A DNA stretch of 64,000 nucleotides from Mesorhizobium sp. M2D.F.Ca.ET.226.01.1.1 (GCF_004022705.2 NZ_RZOY02000001.1:378956-442955), one strand, 5' to 3'; shown: positions 32,255 through 44,928, counted from the first letter of the stretch. A program made the numbers and translations. The notes: generated by a model not told the origin, from the sequence alone.

Positions 32255-32968
32255 ATGAACCGTTCGGAACCGATCGTCCGGCGCAAGCTTTCCGACGAAG
32301 TCTTTGCCAGGCTGAAGCGCCTCATCACCAGCGGCGAATTGCAGCCGGGCGACGACATGCCGTCCGAGCGCGAGCTGATGGAGCGTTTCGAGGTCGGCCG
32401 GCCGGCGATTCGTGAGGCGATGCAGGCGCTGAGCAATATGGGCCTGGTCGCCATCTCGCATGGCGAGCGCGCCAAGGTGCTTCAGCTCACCGCCAAGTCG
32501 ATCATCAGGCAGGTCGACGGCGCGGCCAAGATCATCCTGTCGTCGTCGAAGGACACGCTGGAGCATCTGAAGAGCGCGCGCATCTTCTTCGAGCGCGGCA
32601 TGGTCAGAGAAGCCGCCGAGAAGGCGACGCCCGAGGACGTGCAGCGGCTGAAGGTAATCGTCGCCGAGCAGCGCGCCGCGCGTGGTGATGCGGAGGGCTT
32701 CATCTCCGCCGACATGAAGTTCCACACCCAGATCGCCGCGATCTCTGGCAATCCGATCTATGTCGCGGTTAGCGAGGCGATGCTCGGCTGGCTGAAGGAA
32801 TATCACACCGAGATGCTGATCTGGACCGGCAAGGAAAAATTCACGCTGACCGAGCACGAAGAGATCATCGGCCGTATCGACAAGAATGATGCCGACGGCG
32901 CCGAGAAGGCGATGATCAAGCATCTCGAGCGCTCGCGCGCCCTCTACGTGATGAACTCCGAGAAATAG
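32255..32968 (+). CDS. GntR-family (FCD, NanR-like) regulator
   Basis: 237 residues. Winged helix: RKLSDEVFARLKRLITSGEL, QPGDDMPSERELMERFEVGR, PAIREAMQALSNMGLVAISH, GERAKV. The FCD ligand domain has ADMKFHTQIAAISGNPIYVA with the metal-binding Asp and His. The layout is that of NanR-type regulators. The GGTATR motif occurs before four transcription units here, including its own region, which fits NanR-like recognition. Probable ligand: an apiose-pathway intermediate (inference). Convergent with the lactonase gene with a 6-base gap. Confidence 0.88.
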   Translation: MNRSEPIVRRKLSDEVFARLKRLITSGELQPGDDMPSERELMERFEVGRPAIREAMQALSNMGLVAISHGERAKVLQLTAKSIIRQVDGAAKIILSSSKDTLEHLKSARIFFERGMVREAAEKATPEDVQRLKVIVAEQRAARGDAEGFISADMKFHTQIAAISGNPIYVAVSEAMLGWLKEYHTEMLIWTGKEKFTLTEHEEIIGRIDKNDADGAEKAMIKHLERSRALYVMNSEK

Positions 32969-32974
32969 CATCCT

Positions 32975-34870
32975 TCAGTCGATCCTGGCTATGGCATAGG
33001 CCGGCATCGTCAGGCGTGCCGATGCTGCACCTGGGTCAAGCCTGCGCTCACCTGCTCCGTCCCAAATCGTGATCGAACCTGCGAACGCCGAGGCGTCGAC
33101 CGCAACATCGTCCGGCGTGAGGTTTGCAAGCCAGACCGTGACGGCGCCAGTCGGCGAACGTCCTGCAAGCACCGCCACGCGATTCTCGTCAGTTGAGCGC
33201 GTGGCGATATGCGCTTGGCCGGCCAGCGCGGCCAGGCCTCGCACCGCGTGGAAGACCGACCGCGGCACTCCTTCCTTCACGGGCTCGCCGGCACCCGCCA
33301 GCACACCGAACGATCCCGCGAAGCTGGAGAGCGTTAACATCTCCAGCTCGGCCGGCGCCACGCGCGCGGCATAGCCGATCGTCCATGCGGCGGCGAACTG
33401 CCCGGCATGGCGCGGATCGCGATTGGCCATGGCGATGCGCTGGCCGTCGGGATTATCCTTGGTCGCGCCGCCATAGGGATTCTGCCGCATGGCGATGGTC
33501 GAAGGGCCGATGCGGTAGGGTTTTGTCCTGTAGATCGCCCGTGTCGACTGTGTGATGAAAGGCAGCGCTTCCAGCGATTGCATGATGCTGAGATCGTCCG
33601 CCGCATGCACGATCGGGCAGGTGCAATGGGTGACGAAATCGAGCACGCCGGCCGGAACACGCTTGCGGTTGAGCTCGGTGAAATAGCTGAACATGCCACC
33701 GCCGAGACGGATATCCGGGAAGGCGCGCCGCGCGGCGGCATAGACGTCCTCCAGAGGCGGGCAGGCCGGCCACGCGCTGCCGGGTGGCGTCGACTGCCGG
33801 TCGACCGAAGGCGACACCGCCACGGCATCGAGCCGCAGGCCGGCCCTGCGCACCATCCCGGCGACGGCGGAAAGTTCGCTGTCGAGATCGCCGGCGCAGG
33901 CGACGACGCATTCGAGCGTCGTCTTGGCGGGGAACGCGGCGGCCAGTTCGGCATGAGCCTGCAAGGCGTCCACGCCATGGCCGCGTGTCGGATCGTAATG
34001 AAGGAGAAGCTGCTGCGGGCCGAGCTTGTTGAGCAGCGAAAGGTTATTCAAAGCCGCTTCGACATCTTCCGGATAGATGACCACGCCGACATCGGGCAGC
34101 TTCGCCCCGGCCTCGCCGGGTTCGATGCGCACCGGCTCGGCGCCTGTCGCGGCGCCAGTCATCTTGGAGCCGCCCGTTATGCGCAGGGTGATCGTCTGCC
34201 GATTGGCTCGTCCGGCCGGCAGCACATAGGGCCATGGCAAAGCGAGCGGCCGCACGTAGGTCTTGTAAGAAGCATCCGACCAGTTGCGCTGGTCTTCCAT
34301 CTCGAAAACGTCGCCTTCCATCCGGCATTCGGCGCTGACGCCCGGGCGGACCTGATGGGTGATAGCGCGCATGTCCTTGAACGGCTGCCAAGGGTCGATC
34401 AGCAGCGGCAGTTCCGTGTCCACCACCCTGCCGTCGGTGTGCTCGACCTTGACCGGGCTGCCGGCGAGGCCCGCAATCGGATGCAGGATGCAGAAGCCGC
34501 AGCGGTTGGTCTCGAAATCGCTTTCGGGCAACGCGCTCACATCGAAGGTCAGACGGCCGTCGGCTGTGCCTTCGATCGTGGCGCGAAAGCTGAGCCGGCT
34601 GCCGCCCGGCCCCTCGCAGCTTGCCGCGTAGCGCACCGAGAAACTGTCGTCGCTCTGTTCGATGATCAGATCCGAGAGCGCCGGCTCATAGGTGCCCCAG
34701 TCGCGGTCGCGCACGATATAGGCGATGGCGCGCAGCACCTCGATGCCGCCGTGCCGGATGGTGCGCAGATTGCCGTTGACGAGATCGGCGCCGAGCGGGC
34801 CGGCTGCGAGCCGGACCGGTTCGGCTTCGACCGCGCGCGTACCGTAGAGGAGGAACGGATCGGCGGTCAT
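32975..34870 (-). CDS. apnL: Probable D-apionate lactonase (ApnL-like)
   Basis: 631 residues from MTADPFLLYGTRAVEAEPVR, then LAAGPLGADLVNGNLRTIRH, GGIEVLRAIAYIVRDRDWGT. No common hydrolase motif is visible; I recognise it by resemblance to the apionolactonase of D-apiose loci (about 630 residues) and by position next to the apiose dehydrogenase-like gene, whose lactone product it would open. TGATG joins it to the upstream stop, so translation is coupled. Without this context it would be a hypothetical protein with a sugar-binding-like first half and a TIM-barrel-like second half. Confidence 0.65.
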   Translation of the reverse strand: MTADPFLLYGTRAVEAEPVRLAAGPLGADLVNGNLRTIRHGGIEVLRAIAYIVRDRDWGTYEPALSDLIIEQSDDSFSVRYAASCEGPGGSRLSFRATIEGTADGRLTFDVSALPESDFETNRCGFCILHPIAGLAGSPVKVEHTDGRVVDTELPLLIDPWQPFKDMRAITHQVRPGVSAECRMEGDVFEMEDQRNWSDASYKTYVRPLALPWPYVLPAGRANRQTITLRITGGSKMTGAATGAEPVRIEPGEAGAKLPDVGVVIYPEDVEAALNNLSLLNKLGPQQLLLHYDPTRGHGVDALQAHAELAAAFPAKTTLECVVACAGDLDSELSAVAGMVRRAGLRLDAVAVSPSVDRQSTPPGSAWPACPPLEDVYAAARRAFPDIRLGGGMFSYFTELNRKRVPAGVLDFVTHCTCPIVHAADDLSIMQSLEALPFITQSTRAIYRTKPYRIGPSTIAMRQNPYGGATKDNPDGQRIAMANRDPRHAGQFAAAWTIGYAARVAPAELEMLTLSSFAGSFGVLAGAGEPVKEGVPRSVFHAVRGLAALAGQAHIATRSTDENRVAVLAGRSPTGAVTVWLANLTPDDVAVDASAFAGSITIWDGAGERRLDPGAASARLTMPAYAIARID

Positions 34871-35901
34871 CAGAGCCAGCTGTCGAGGTGCACCGGTTCG
34901 CGGCTCGCCGCACCGGCATAGGCTGCCTCGACCAACGCGAAGGTCTTGAGGTTGTCGGCGCCGGAAGTTGCCGGCTCCTTGGCACTCGTCAGGCAGTCCA
35001 CCCAGTGCTTCTGGATCGCCACGACGCTTTCCTGGATGTTGTGCCACGGCCGCGAGGCCCAGGAGAGCAGCGGCGGTGACACGTCGCTGACGGTGGTGCC
35101 GCTCTTGCCGGTGACCGTGAGTTGGTAGCCTTGCGCCAGCCGGATCGTGCCGTCTGAGCCGTCGAGCTCGATCAGCGTTTCGGGAAACGGCTCGGTGGCA
35201 AGCTTCGTCGCATAGCTGCAATCGACCACCGACGTTGCCCCGCCTTCATGGTCCATCAGCATCGTCGCCACGTCCTCGCCAGCGATGTTGGAATTGATGC
35301 GCGCCGTACGGGCGGTGAGGCTGGAAACATCGCCGAGCAGAAAGCGGGCGATGTCGAGGATGTGGATGCCGAGATCCTCGATGATGAAGCGCCTGCCCGT
35401 CGCCAGATAGGGCTGACCGGAAAACACATCATAGGCCGAGCGGAAGGAGATGCGCCCGAAGAAGGGCGTGCCGATCTCGCCGCTGTCGAGCACGGCGCGC
35501 ACCGCCTGGATTGGCGACTGCCAGCGGAAATTTTCGTGCACCATCAGCGGCACGCTGGCGTCGGCGCAGGCTTTCACCATGGCCTTGGCGTCGGCCAGCG
35601 TCGGCGCGAACGGTTTTTGGCAGATCACCGGGACGCGGTTGGCGGCGGCCATCTCGACCAGCGGCCGATGACTGCCGACGGTGGTCGCGATGTCGACGAA
35701 GTCGAGCGTCTCATTGGCAAACAGCGCGGCCGCATCGCTGTAGCGCCTCGCTATGCCGAACTGGTCGCCGACGATCCTCAGGCGATCGGGATCGCGATCG
35801 CAGATCGCCACGATCGAGGCGCCGTCGATGTCATGCCAGCCATGCATCTGGTTGACGGCGAAGAAGCCGCAGCCGATCAGCGCCCCACGCAATGCCGTCA
35901 T
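34870..35901 (-). CDS. apsD: Gfo/Idh/MocA oxidoreductase, probable D-apiose dehydrogenase
   Basis: 343 residues. N-terminal Rossmann motif ALIGCGFFAVNQMHGWHDID, the family EKP-like motif as VICQKPFAPTLADAKAMVKA (Lys kept, Glu changed to Gln), and the C-terminal RRFIIEDLGIHILDIARFLL with the conserved Asp/His pair. It oxidises a sugar C1 hydroxyl with NAD(P). The neighbours (lactonase, ABC transporter with pentose-type binding protein) fit D-apiose to D-apionolactone. One base separates it from the permease gene upstream. Confidence 0.75.
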   Translation of the reverse strand: MTALRGALIGCGFFAVNQMHGWHDIDGASIVAICDRDPDRLRIVGDQFGIARRYSDAAALFANETLDFVDIATTVGSHRPLVEMAAANRVPVICQKPFAPTLADAKAMVKACADASVPLMVHENFRWQSPIQAVRAVLDSGEIGTPFFGRISFRSAYDVFSGQPYLATGRRFIIEDLGIHILDIARFLLGDVSSLTARTARINSNIAGEDVATMLMDHEGGATSVVDCSYATKLATEPFPETLIELDGSDGTIRLAQGYQLTVTGKSGTTVSDVSPPLLSWASRPWHNIQESVVAIQKHWVDCLTSAKEPATSGADNLKTFALVEAAYAGAASREPVHLDSWL

Positions 35902-35902
35902 G

Positions 35903-36966
35903 TCAGCCCGCCTTTGCCATCTGCATCAACGTCACACGGCTCTGCAGCCGGCGTTGAGTCTGGTCGACCACCACCGCGACGATGATGACGAGGCCCTTGA
36001 TCACCATCTGCCAGAACGAGCTCACGCCCATCATCACCAGCCCGTCGGACAGGATGCCGATGACGAAGGCGCCGACGATGGTGCCGCCGATCGTGCCGCG
36101 CCCGCCCGACATCGAGGTGCCGCCGAGCACGGCGGCGGCAATGGCGTTGAGCTCGAAGCTCTCGCCGGTCGCGGGGTGCGACGCCATCAGCTCCGACGAG
36201 ATGATGAGGCCGACGATCGCCGCGCAAAAGCCGGAGAACATGTAGACGAACATCTTCACCATGTTGACGCGCACGCCCGAGATGCGGGCCGCGCGCTCGT
36301 TGCCGCCGACGGCGAAGATGTGGCGGCCGAGCGGCGTGTAGCGGGCGAGATAGGCCGCGCCCAGCGCCACTACGACGAGGATCCAGATCGAGACCGGCAG
36401 GCCGAGCAGCCGGCCGGCGCCGAGATAGCCGAAACCTGTTGTGCCGAGCTCCGGCTTGCCGACGAGGTTGGGGAAGGTGCGGCCGTCCGACGACAAAAGC
36501 GCCAGGCCGCGAGCGACATAGAGCGTGCCCAGCGTGGCGATGAAGGGCGCGACGTTCAGCCTTGTTATCAACAGTCCGTTGACGGCCCCGATCAAGATAC
36601 CAACCAAAAGCGTGACGAGGGCGATCTCGACGACGTTGAAATAGACGGTGTAGCCGATCTGCAGATCGATGCCGTTGAGCACGAGGTAGCCGGCAACCAT
36701 GCCACACAGGCCGACGATCGAGCCGACCGACAAGTCGATGCCTCCGGTGACGATGACGAAGGTCATGCCCATTGCGAGGAAGGCATTGAGCGCCACATGC
36801 TTGGCCATCAGGATGAGATTGGCGGCCGAGAAGAAATTCGGCACCGCGACCGAGAAGAACACCAGCACCGCGATCAGCGCGATGAAGGTGCGCAGCTTCA
36901 TCAGCGTCAGCAGCAGCGAGCCGCTGGATGCGGATGGCGCGGCCGCCTTGGCTGGAATGTCGGTCA

Positions 36967-36967
<1 letters not shown>
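35903..36967 (-). CDS. Ribose-type (CUT2) ABC transporter permease
   Basis: 354 residues, eight to ten membrane helices. RbsC family hallmarks: GMTFVIVTGGIDLSVGSIVG, APFIATLGTLYVARGLALLS and ELNAIAAAVLGGTSMSGGRG. It forms the pore for the sugar delivered by the binding protein encoded at 39255-40196. The start ATG overlaps the stop of the ATPase gene (TGATG). Confidence 0.92.
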
Positions 36968-38507
<1,540 letters not shown>

Positions 38508-38511
<4 letters not shown>

Positions 38512-39173
38512 GGCTTCGGCCCGATCTCGGCCTCCGCCGGCGTCACCAGCGGCAGATCCTGCCCGCCATCTATCGTATAGGCGCCGAGCACTTTCGCGGT
38601 TCGGCCCTCGAGCCCGTCGCGCGGCAGCTTGGACAGCACCGTCTTGTCGGCATAGGCATTGAAGGCCTTGCCGAATTGGGCGAAGTCGATCTGATTGGTG
38701 AAATCGTTGAACTGGACGAAGTCGAGGCTGTCGCGCAGCGCGGTGCCGCGCATCGCCGGCCCGATCTGCACCCGCGCATCCGCCTTGCCGTCGCCATCGA
38801 CGTCGACGTCGACGGTCGCCGCGCGCGACTGCGTGTTGGCGGCGACGATCTTGCCTTCGATGCGCACCGCAAAGGTCCATGGCGAATTCGCCTGCTTCTT
38901 CGGATTGCCGTATTTGGCGCCGGCGGCGGCCTGATCGGTCTTGGCCAGCGCATGCACTTCTGCGAACGGACCGGCTTTCTGCTGCAGATAGGGAACGACC
39001 TTCGAGGCCCAGATCTCCTCGACTTGCTTGTCGGGATTGAAGGCCGAGCTGTCGGCGCTGTCCCCACCCTGCGCCGACGGCGTCGGCAGGATCTTGCAGG
39101 CGCTGAGACCGATGGCGGCGGTTATCGCGAGGATCAGCCAAGTCTGCCTGGTCGGACAAGTCGGCTTGGTCAT
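38508..39173 (-). CDS. DUF2291 lipoprotein of the sugar ABC operon
   Basis: 221 residues with a lipoprotein signal: LILAITAAIGLSACKILPTP, lipobox LSAC. The mature part includes NPDKQVEEIWASKVVPYLQQ, VDVDVDGDGKADARVQIGPA and DFTNQIDFAQFGKAFNAYAD, as in DUF2291. This family is regularly encoded between CUT2 binding-protein and ATPase genes; its role in transport is unknown. It overlaps the ATPase gene by 4 bases (ATGA). The start MTKP at 39173 is preferred to the ATG at 39188. Confidence 0.85.
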
Positions 39174-39254
39174 GACAATCAAGGGCACCCGGAAAATGAA
39201 ATGGAGGCGAGGGACGAACGCGCGTCCGCCCCTCGCAGCTTCTATCGCGCCGGC

Positions 39255-40253
<999 letters not shown>

Positions 40254-40385
40254 TCAGGCGGTGCAGCTGCGTCCCTTGGGTTTGAAAGCCTTGCCGGCTT
40301 CATCCGAACTTTGTCCTGCTGCCCGCCGTCCTTCGTCCTCCGTCGTCGGATACCCAGAAGTCCGAGCCGGAACAGCTAAAGCCAA

Positions 40386-40397
40386 CTGGTATGATGA
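40386..40397 (+). promoter_or_regulatory. NanR-like operator, site 2 (CTGGTATGATGA)
   Basis: Second occurrence of the CTGGTATRAT motif, in the 284-base gap before the binding-protein gene at 40196. Same orientation as sites 1 and 3 relative to the minus-strand genes. Confidence 0.6.
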
Positions 40398-40480
40398 GTC
40401 AATCACTAATTAAGGTGATATGTACCTGATTCACGACTCGTCCGGTTCGCCGTCTTTCAAAAATGCGAGCCGCCGGCGCC

Positions 40481-41308
40481 TCAGGTGATGCGCTGGATAC
40501 TGGCGGCGATCTCCTCCGGCTCGAAGACCCGCTTCCAGTCGTCGCGCATCAGCACCGGCTTGCCGAATTCGATCGCCTTGTTGCAGGCGTCCGAGAACAC
40601 GCCCTTGGTCTCGCCGAAGATGACGGCGCCGAGCACGTTCATGTGGCCGAGCAGGAAGTCGAGCGCCGCCTGCCGGTCGACGCCGCGCGCCACGACCTCG
40701 TCGAGCGCTTCCTTCATGACAACGAGCAGCGACGCACAGACCGTCTCGGAGAGACCGGGCTCGAGCAGCGCCATCTGCTCGACGGTGACCCGGTGCGAAC
40801 GCATCACCGGCGCCCAGATGATCTGGGCGATCTTCTCGCCCTTGGCGTAGTCCGCCTCCGGCCCCTGCATCAGGGCGCTGACGAAATGCTGCTTGGCCTT
40901 TACGCCGCCGAAGAAATCCTTCTTGGCCGCCATGTCGGTCTCGTCGTTGAAGATCGGCGGATGGCACGGATGCGTGACGAAATAGGTGAGATCGGGCCGC
41001 TTTGGCAGGTGGCCGGCAAAAGGCGCTGCCGCGTCGAGCACGATGACCATGGTGCCGGCCGCGAGTTTGCTCTCGATGCCGGCTGCGACCTTGCCGATAT
41101 GCGTGTCGGGAACCGCCAGGATCACCACTTCGGCGCCGTCGAGCGCTTCATCGACACTGAGCGTGTCGATGCCGAGTCCGGTTTTCAGACGCTCCTTGCC
41201 CGCCTCGCTGATCTCGACATGGCGGATGCTGTAGGGGGAACCGCGAAAATTGGTCGACAGGCGGTAGCCCATTTTGCCCCCGGCACCGAACAGCGCGATC
41301 GTCGTCAT
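40481..41308 (-). CDS. apnO: Probable D-apionate oxidoisomerase (ApnO-like)
   Basis: 275 residues. N-terminal NAD-binding motif TIALFGAGGKMGYRLSTNFR followed by a 6-phosphogluconate-dehydrogenase-like body: YFVTHPCHPPIFNDETDMAA, IIWAPVMRSHRVTVEQMALL and GHMNVLGAVIFGETKG. This is the type of protein assigned as ApnO, which oxidises and rearranges D-apionate to 3-oxo-isoapionate. The downstream kinase (29419) and RuBisCO-like protein use that product. Single gene with AGGAGCAGG upstream and its own NanR-like site 53 bases before the start. Confidence 0.72.
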   Translation of the reverse strand: MTTIALFGAGGKMGYRLSTNFRGSPYSIRHVEISEAGKERLKTGLGIDTLSVDEALDGAEVVILAVPDTHIGKVAAGIESKLAAGTMVIVLDAAAPFAGHLPKRPDLTYFVTHPCHPPIFNDETDMAAKKDFFGGVKAKQHFVSALMQGPEADYAKGEKIAQIIWAPVMRSHRVTVEQMALLEPGLSETVCASLLVVMKEALDEVVARGVDRQAALDFLLGHMNVLGAVIFGETKGVFSDACNKAIEFGKPVLMRDDWKRVFEPEEIAASIQRIT

Positions 41309-41361
41309 CTAACCTGCTCCTGATGTTCAGACGACGGCGGCGCCGATCGTCATCTTGTATA

Positions 41362-41373
41362 CTGGTATGATCA
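41362..41373 (+). promoter_or_regulatory. NanR-like operator, site 3 (CTGGTATGATCA)
   Basis: Third occurrence. It is preceded by TTGTATA, so the local sequence TTGTATACTGGTATGATC resembles tandem GGTATA repeats. It lies 53 bases before the ApnO-like gene. Confidence 0.62.
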
Positions 41374-41416
41374 CTCTACCAAGTTTGGCAAGAGGCATTG
41401 TTTATTTTGTTTCCCG

Positions 41417-42457
41417 TCATTTCGGTAGGGCTGTAGCTGTGTCCGCTCTCGTCTTCGTAGCGGCGTCCTTGTCACCGTCCGCAAGATCGGCAGGCGCACG
41501 CCGCGCCAACGCCTGGCGCCCGGCCAGCGCGAGTACGAAGATGACGACGATGCCCTGCACGATGTCCTGAGCGCCCGGCGGCAGGCCGATGATCTGCATG
41601 GTGGTGACGATTAGGACGAGCAGGATGCTGGCGAAGAGCGTGCCGAGCGCCGTCGCCGAGCCGCCGAAGATCAGCGTTCCGCCAAGCACCACGGCGGCGA
41701 TCGACTGCAAGAGATAGGGCTGGCCCATCTCCAGGAAGGCGCCGCCGATATAGGCGCCGAGCAGCAGCCCGTCGAGCGACGCCAGCACCGATGAAATGAT
41801 GAAGGCCGACGCGATCACCCGGCCATTGCGGATGCCGGCAAGCCGCGCCGCGGCGCGGTTCTGGCCGACTGCCGACAGGAGCTGTCCGAACACGGTGTAG
41901 CGCAGCACGAAGGAGGTCACGGCTACTCCGACGATGGCGACAACGGCCATGATCGGTACTCCCCCGATGCGCCCCGTCGCGACATCCTTGAGAGCAGGGC
42001 TGACGGCAAAGCCCGGGATCGCCTTGTTCGACAGAAGCGTCGCGGTCGCCAGCACATAGCCTGTCGCCAATGTCGCGATGATCGCCGGAATGCCGAGGCC
42101 GACGACGAGCAGCGAGTTGAGCGCCCCGACCGCAAGACCAAGCAGGATGGCGGCGACGACCCCGATGGCGAGGTTCGCGTCCTGGCCCTTGATGGTCAGC
42201 AGCGCGACGAAAGCACTGAGCGTGATCACCGACGCCACCGACAGGTCGATATTGCCGCGCCCGGTCGTCACCACGAACATCTGGCCGATGCCAACCACCG
42301 TCAGGAAGGAAGCCGACAGAATGACGCCGGAGAGGCTGGACAGGCTGAAGCGGCTTGTGACGATGGAGAGCACCAGCCAGAGGATCAGCACGCCGAGCGC
42401 CGCCCAGATCCAGCGGTTGCGCTGCGCCCAGAGACCGAACGTAGCGAATGCGTTCAT
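41417..42457 (-). CDS. Ribose-type ABC transporter permease, second transporter
   Basis: 346 residues with the RbsC pattern: GQMFVVTTGRGNIDLSVASV, GLGIPAIIATLATGYVLATA, and QSIAAVVLGGTLIFGGSATA. The frame is open far upstream but the real start is ATG 42457, which overlaps the stop of the fusion protein gene (ATGA). It pairs with the permease half of that fusion, so the pore is probably a heterodimer. Confidence 0.9.
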   Translation of the reverse strand: MNAFATFGLWAQRNRWIWAALGVLILWLVLSIVTSRFSLSSLSGVILSASFLTVVGIGQMFVVTTGRGNIDLSVASVITLSAFVALLTIKGQDANLAIGVVAAILLGLAVGALNSLLVVGLGIPAIIATLATGYVLATATLLSNKAIPGFAVSPALKDVATGRIGGVPIMAVVAIVGVAVTSFVLRYTVFGQLLSAVGQNRAAARLAGIRNGRVIASAFIISSVLASLDGLLLGAYIGGAFLEMGQPYLLQSIAAVVLGGTLIFGGSATALGTLFASILLVLIVTTMQIIGLPPGAQDIVQGIVVIFVLALAGRQALARRAPADLADGDKDAATKTRADTATALPK

Positions 42458-44928
42458 TGCTTGCTCCTGCGGTCGGCGGTCAGGCTGCGCAGGGTGAGAA
42501 GCGCGATTAGGATCAGGCCTTGGGTGGCGGCGTTGTAGTCGCTGCTGACGCTGAGCGTGCCGAGCAGCGCGCCGATCAATGACAGCGTCACGGCGCCGGC
42601 GACCGCGCCGACCGGCGAGATGATGCCGCCGAGCAGCGAGCAGCCGCCCATCACCACGGCGGCGACGCTGAGCAGCGTGAAGGAATTGCCGGAGTTGATG
42701 TCGCTCGCGGTGTTGATGGCCGTCAGCGAAAGGCCGGCGGCGCCCGCGAACAAGCCGGCGATGAGGTAGCGCACCAGCGCGTAGCGCGTCGGCGACCATC
42801 CCGAGCGGATCATCGCGGCGGGATTGTTGCCGAAGCCGCGCAGCACCACGCCGAGCGGCAGCCGGTCGATGACAAGCACGATCAGCGCCACGGCCACGAT
42901 CATGAAGATCGAGGTGGGCATGAAGCCGATCGACCAGCCGAAGAGCGTCGACAGCCACTCGGGGCTGGCGCCGCCCGGTGTCGGCTGCAGCGCGTAGCCG
43001 ATGCCTACCCAGATGAAGGACGCGCCCAGCGTGACGACGATGGCCGGGATCTTGCGCGCCTGGATGACGCCGCCAAGCCCCGCATAGGCGGCGAGCGCGG
43101 CCGCCAGGGCCAGCGCGCCGAGCCATGGCTGGTCGTAGAGCAGCGTGGCGCTGAGCACGCTGACCAGTCCGGCGAAGGCGCCGACGCCGAGGTCGATCTC
43201 TGAGCCGCCGACAATGAACATCTGCGCCGCCGTGACCAGCACCAGCGACAGCGCCGGCATCAACAACAGGTCGAGCCCGAACGTCGAGGCGACCGCCGGG
43301 TTGATCGCGATCATGATGGCGAGCACGGCGGCAAGTCCGATGAAAGGCGCGGCATTGACCAGCTTGCGCCCAAGCCTCGCGGGCGCGGTCCGCTTGCTGG
43401 CGGCGCTCGCCTGGCCGTCCGCCGAATGCGCGAAGGAGGCGCCGACGATCGCCTGCTCGGTGATCGCCTCGCCCGCCAGTTCCTTGACGATCCGGCCGCC
43501 GGAAAAGACCAGCACGCGGTCGCAGGCGAGCAGCTCGGCGTCCTCGGTCGTGTGCCAGACCAGCGCGCGGCCGCCGCGCGCGACCTCGTTGCAGAGGCGG
43601 TAGAAATCCTGCTTGGTGGCGATGTCGACGCCGCGCGTCGGATCGTCGAGCAGGATGACCGGCGTGTCGGCGACCAGCGCCCGCGCCACCAGCGCCTTCT
43701 GCTGGTTGCCGCCGCTGAGATCGGTGATGTTGGACTGGAAGCGCTTGTCGTCGAGCCGCAGCTTGCTGGCGGCGCCGATGGCCGTGTCGCGATTGGCGCG
43801 ATCGGAAACCAGCCCGATCGCTGGCCTGCGGGCAAGGGCGCCGATGCTGATGTTGGAAAGCACGCTCCACAGCGGGAATACGCCTTCCTTCTGTCGGTCG
43901 CCGGCGATGAAGCCTGCCTCCGCCCGCCTGGAAACGCCCGCATGCTGCTTTCGGTCGGGGCTGAAGATAGCGTGCAGCAATTCCTTCTGCCCGCTGCCTT
44001 CGAGGCCGGCCAGCCCAACGATCTCGCCGCGCACGATCTCGATGTCGCGGCCGAGCGTGGCCGTCAGCGGTCCGGAGAGCCGCACGAGCACGTCCTGAGA
44101 GGACGCGGCGGTGACGGGGTGCTGGTGGACCGGATTGGCGTCGCCGCCCATCAGCTGCACCAGCTTGCCGATCGACGCGTCCGCGGCATGGCCCTGCCAG
44201 GCGGTGCGGCCGTTGCGCAGCACCACCACCTCGGTGGCGATGTCGATGATCTCCTGCAACTTGTGGCTGATGAAGATGAAGGCGAGTCCTGCCTTCGCCC
44301 GCTCGCGGATGAAGGCCCGCAGCTGCTTCGAGCGGTCGAGGTCGAGCGAGGATGTCGGCTCGTCGAGCACGATCAGCTTGACGCCCGGCGTCGCCGCGGC
44401 GCGCGCGATCTCCACCATCTGCCGCTCGGCGATGGTCAGGTGTCCGACCTCGGCGTCGGCGTCGATGCCATTGCCGGGAAAGACGGCGTCGAGCGCCGCG
44501 CGGGCGCGGGTGCGGTAGAGTGCGCGCCAGCCCGGCCGGCTTGCCGAGTCGGCGGGAGTTTCCAGGAAGAAGTTCTCGGCGACGGACAGGTTGGCGCAGA
44601 GCGACAGCTCCTGGTGCACCATGCGTATGCCGCGCCGCTGCGACTCGCCGGTGTCGTATGCGGCGAAGGCCACTTCTTCGCCGGCAAACGAAATCGTGCC
44701 GAGCGTCGGCCACATCGCGCCGCACAGGATACGCATCAGCGTCGATTTGCCGGCGCCGTTGCCGCCGACCAGGCCGATCACGTCGCCGGCGCGAACGGAA
44801 AGATCGATTCCCGCATTGGCGAGCGTCGGTCCAAAACTCTTGGTGATGCCGCTCAGCGAAACGACGCTCGGCCCGGCAGGAGCCGCGGCGGCAGCGGTGG
44901 CCTGTACGGCGACGGCGATGTGGGACAT
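42454..44928 (-). CDS. Fused ABC transporter ATPase-permease (RbsA-RbsC fusion)
   Basis: 824 residues. Residues ~20-510 are two RbsA-type nucleotide-binding domains: Walker A GGNGAGKSTLMRIL, Walker B LIVLDEPTSSLDL; second domain signature LSGGNQQKALVARAL with Walker B VILLDDPTRGVDI. Residues ~530-824 are an RbsC-type permease with QMFIVGGSEIDLGVGAFAGL and FTLLSVAAVVMGGCSLLGG. Separate ATPase and permease genes are the rule in this family; here they are one continuous frame. The partner permease follows directly. Confidence 0.92.
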   Translation of the reverse strand: MSHIAVAVQATAAAAAPAGPSVVSLSGITKSFGPTLANAGIDLSVRAGDVIGLVGGNGAGKSTLMRILCGAMWPTLGTISFAGEEVAFAAYDTGESQRRGIRMVHQELSLCANLSVAENFFLETPADSASRPGWRALYRTRARAALDAVFPGNGIDADAEVGHLTIAERQMVEIARAAATPGVKLIVLDEPTSSLDLDRSKQLRAFIRERAKAGLAFIFISHKLQEIIDIATEVVVLRNGRTAWQGHAADASIGKLVQLMGGDANPVHQHPVTAASSQDVLVRLSGPLTATLGRDIEIVRGEIVGLAGLEGSGQKELLHAIFSPDRKQHAGVSRRAEAGFIAGDRQKEGVFPLWSVLSNISIGALARRPAIGLVSDRANRDTAIGAASKLRLDDKRFQSNITDLSGGNQQKALVARALVADTPVILLDDPTRGVDIATKQDFYRLCNEVARGGRALVWHTTEDAELLACDRVLVFSGGRIVKELAGEAITEQAIVGASFAHSADGQASAASKRTAPARLGRKLVNAAPFIGLAAVLAIMIAINPAVASTFGLDLLLMPALSLVLVTAAQMFIVGGSEIDLGVGAFAGLVSVLSATLLYDQPWLGALALAAALAAYAGLGGVIQARKIPAIVVTLGASFIWVGIGYALQPTPGGASPEWLSTLFGWSIGFMPTSIFMIVAVALIVLVIDRLPLGVVLRGFGNNPAAMIRSGWSPTRYALVRYLIAGLFAGAAGLSLTAINTASDINSGNSFTLLSVAAVVMGGCSLLGGIISPVGAVAGAVTLSLIGALLGTLSVSSDYNAATQGLILIALLTLRSLTADRRSKQ

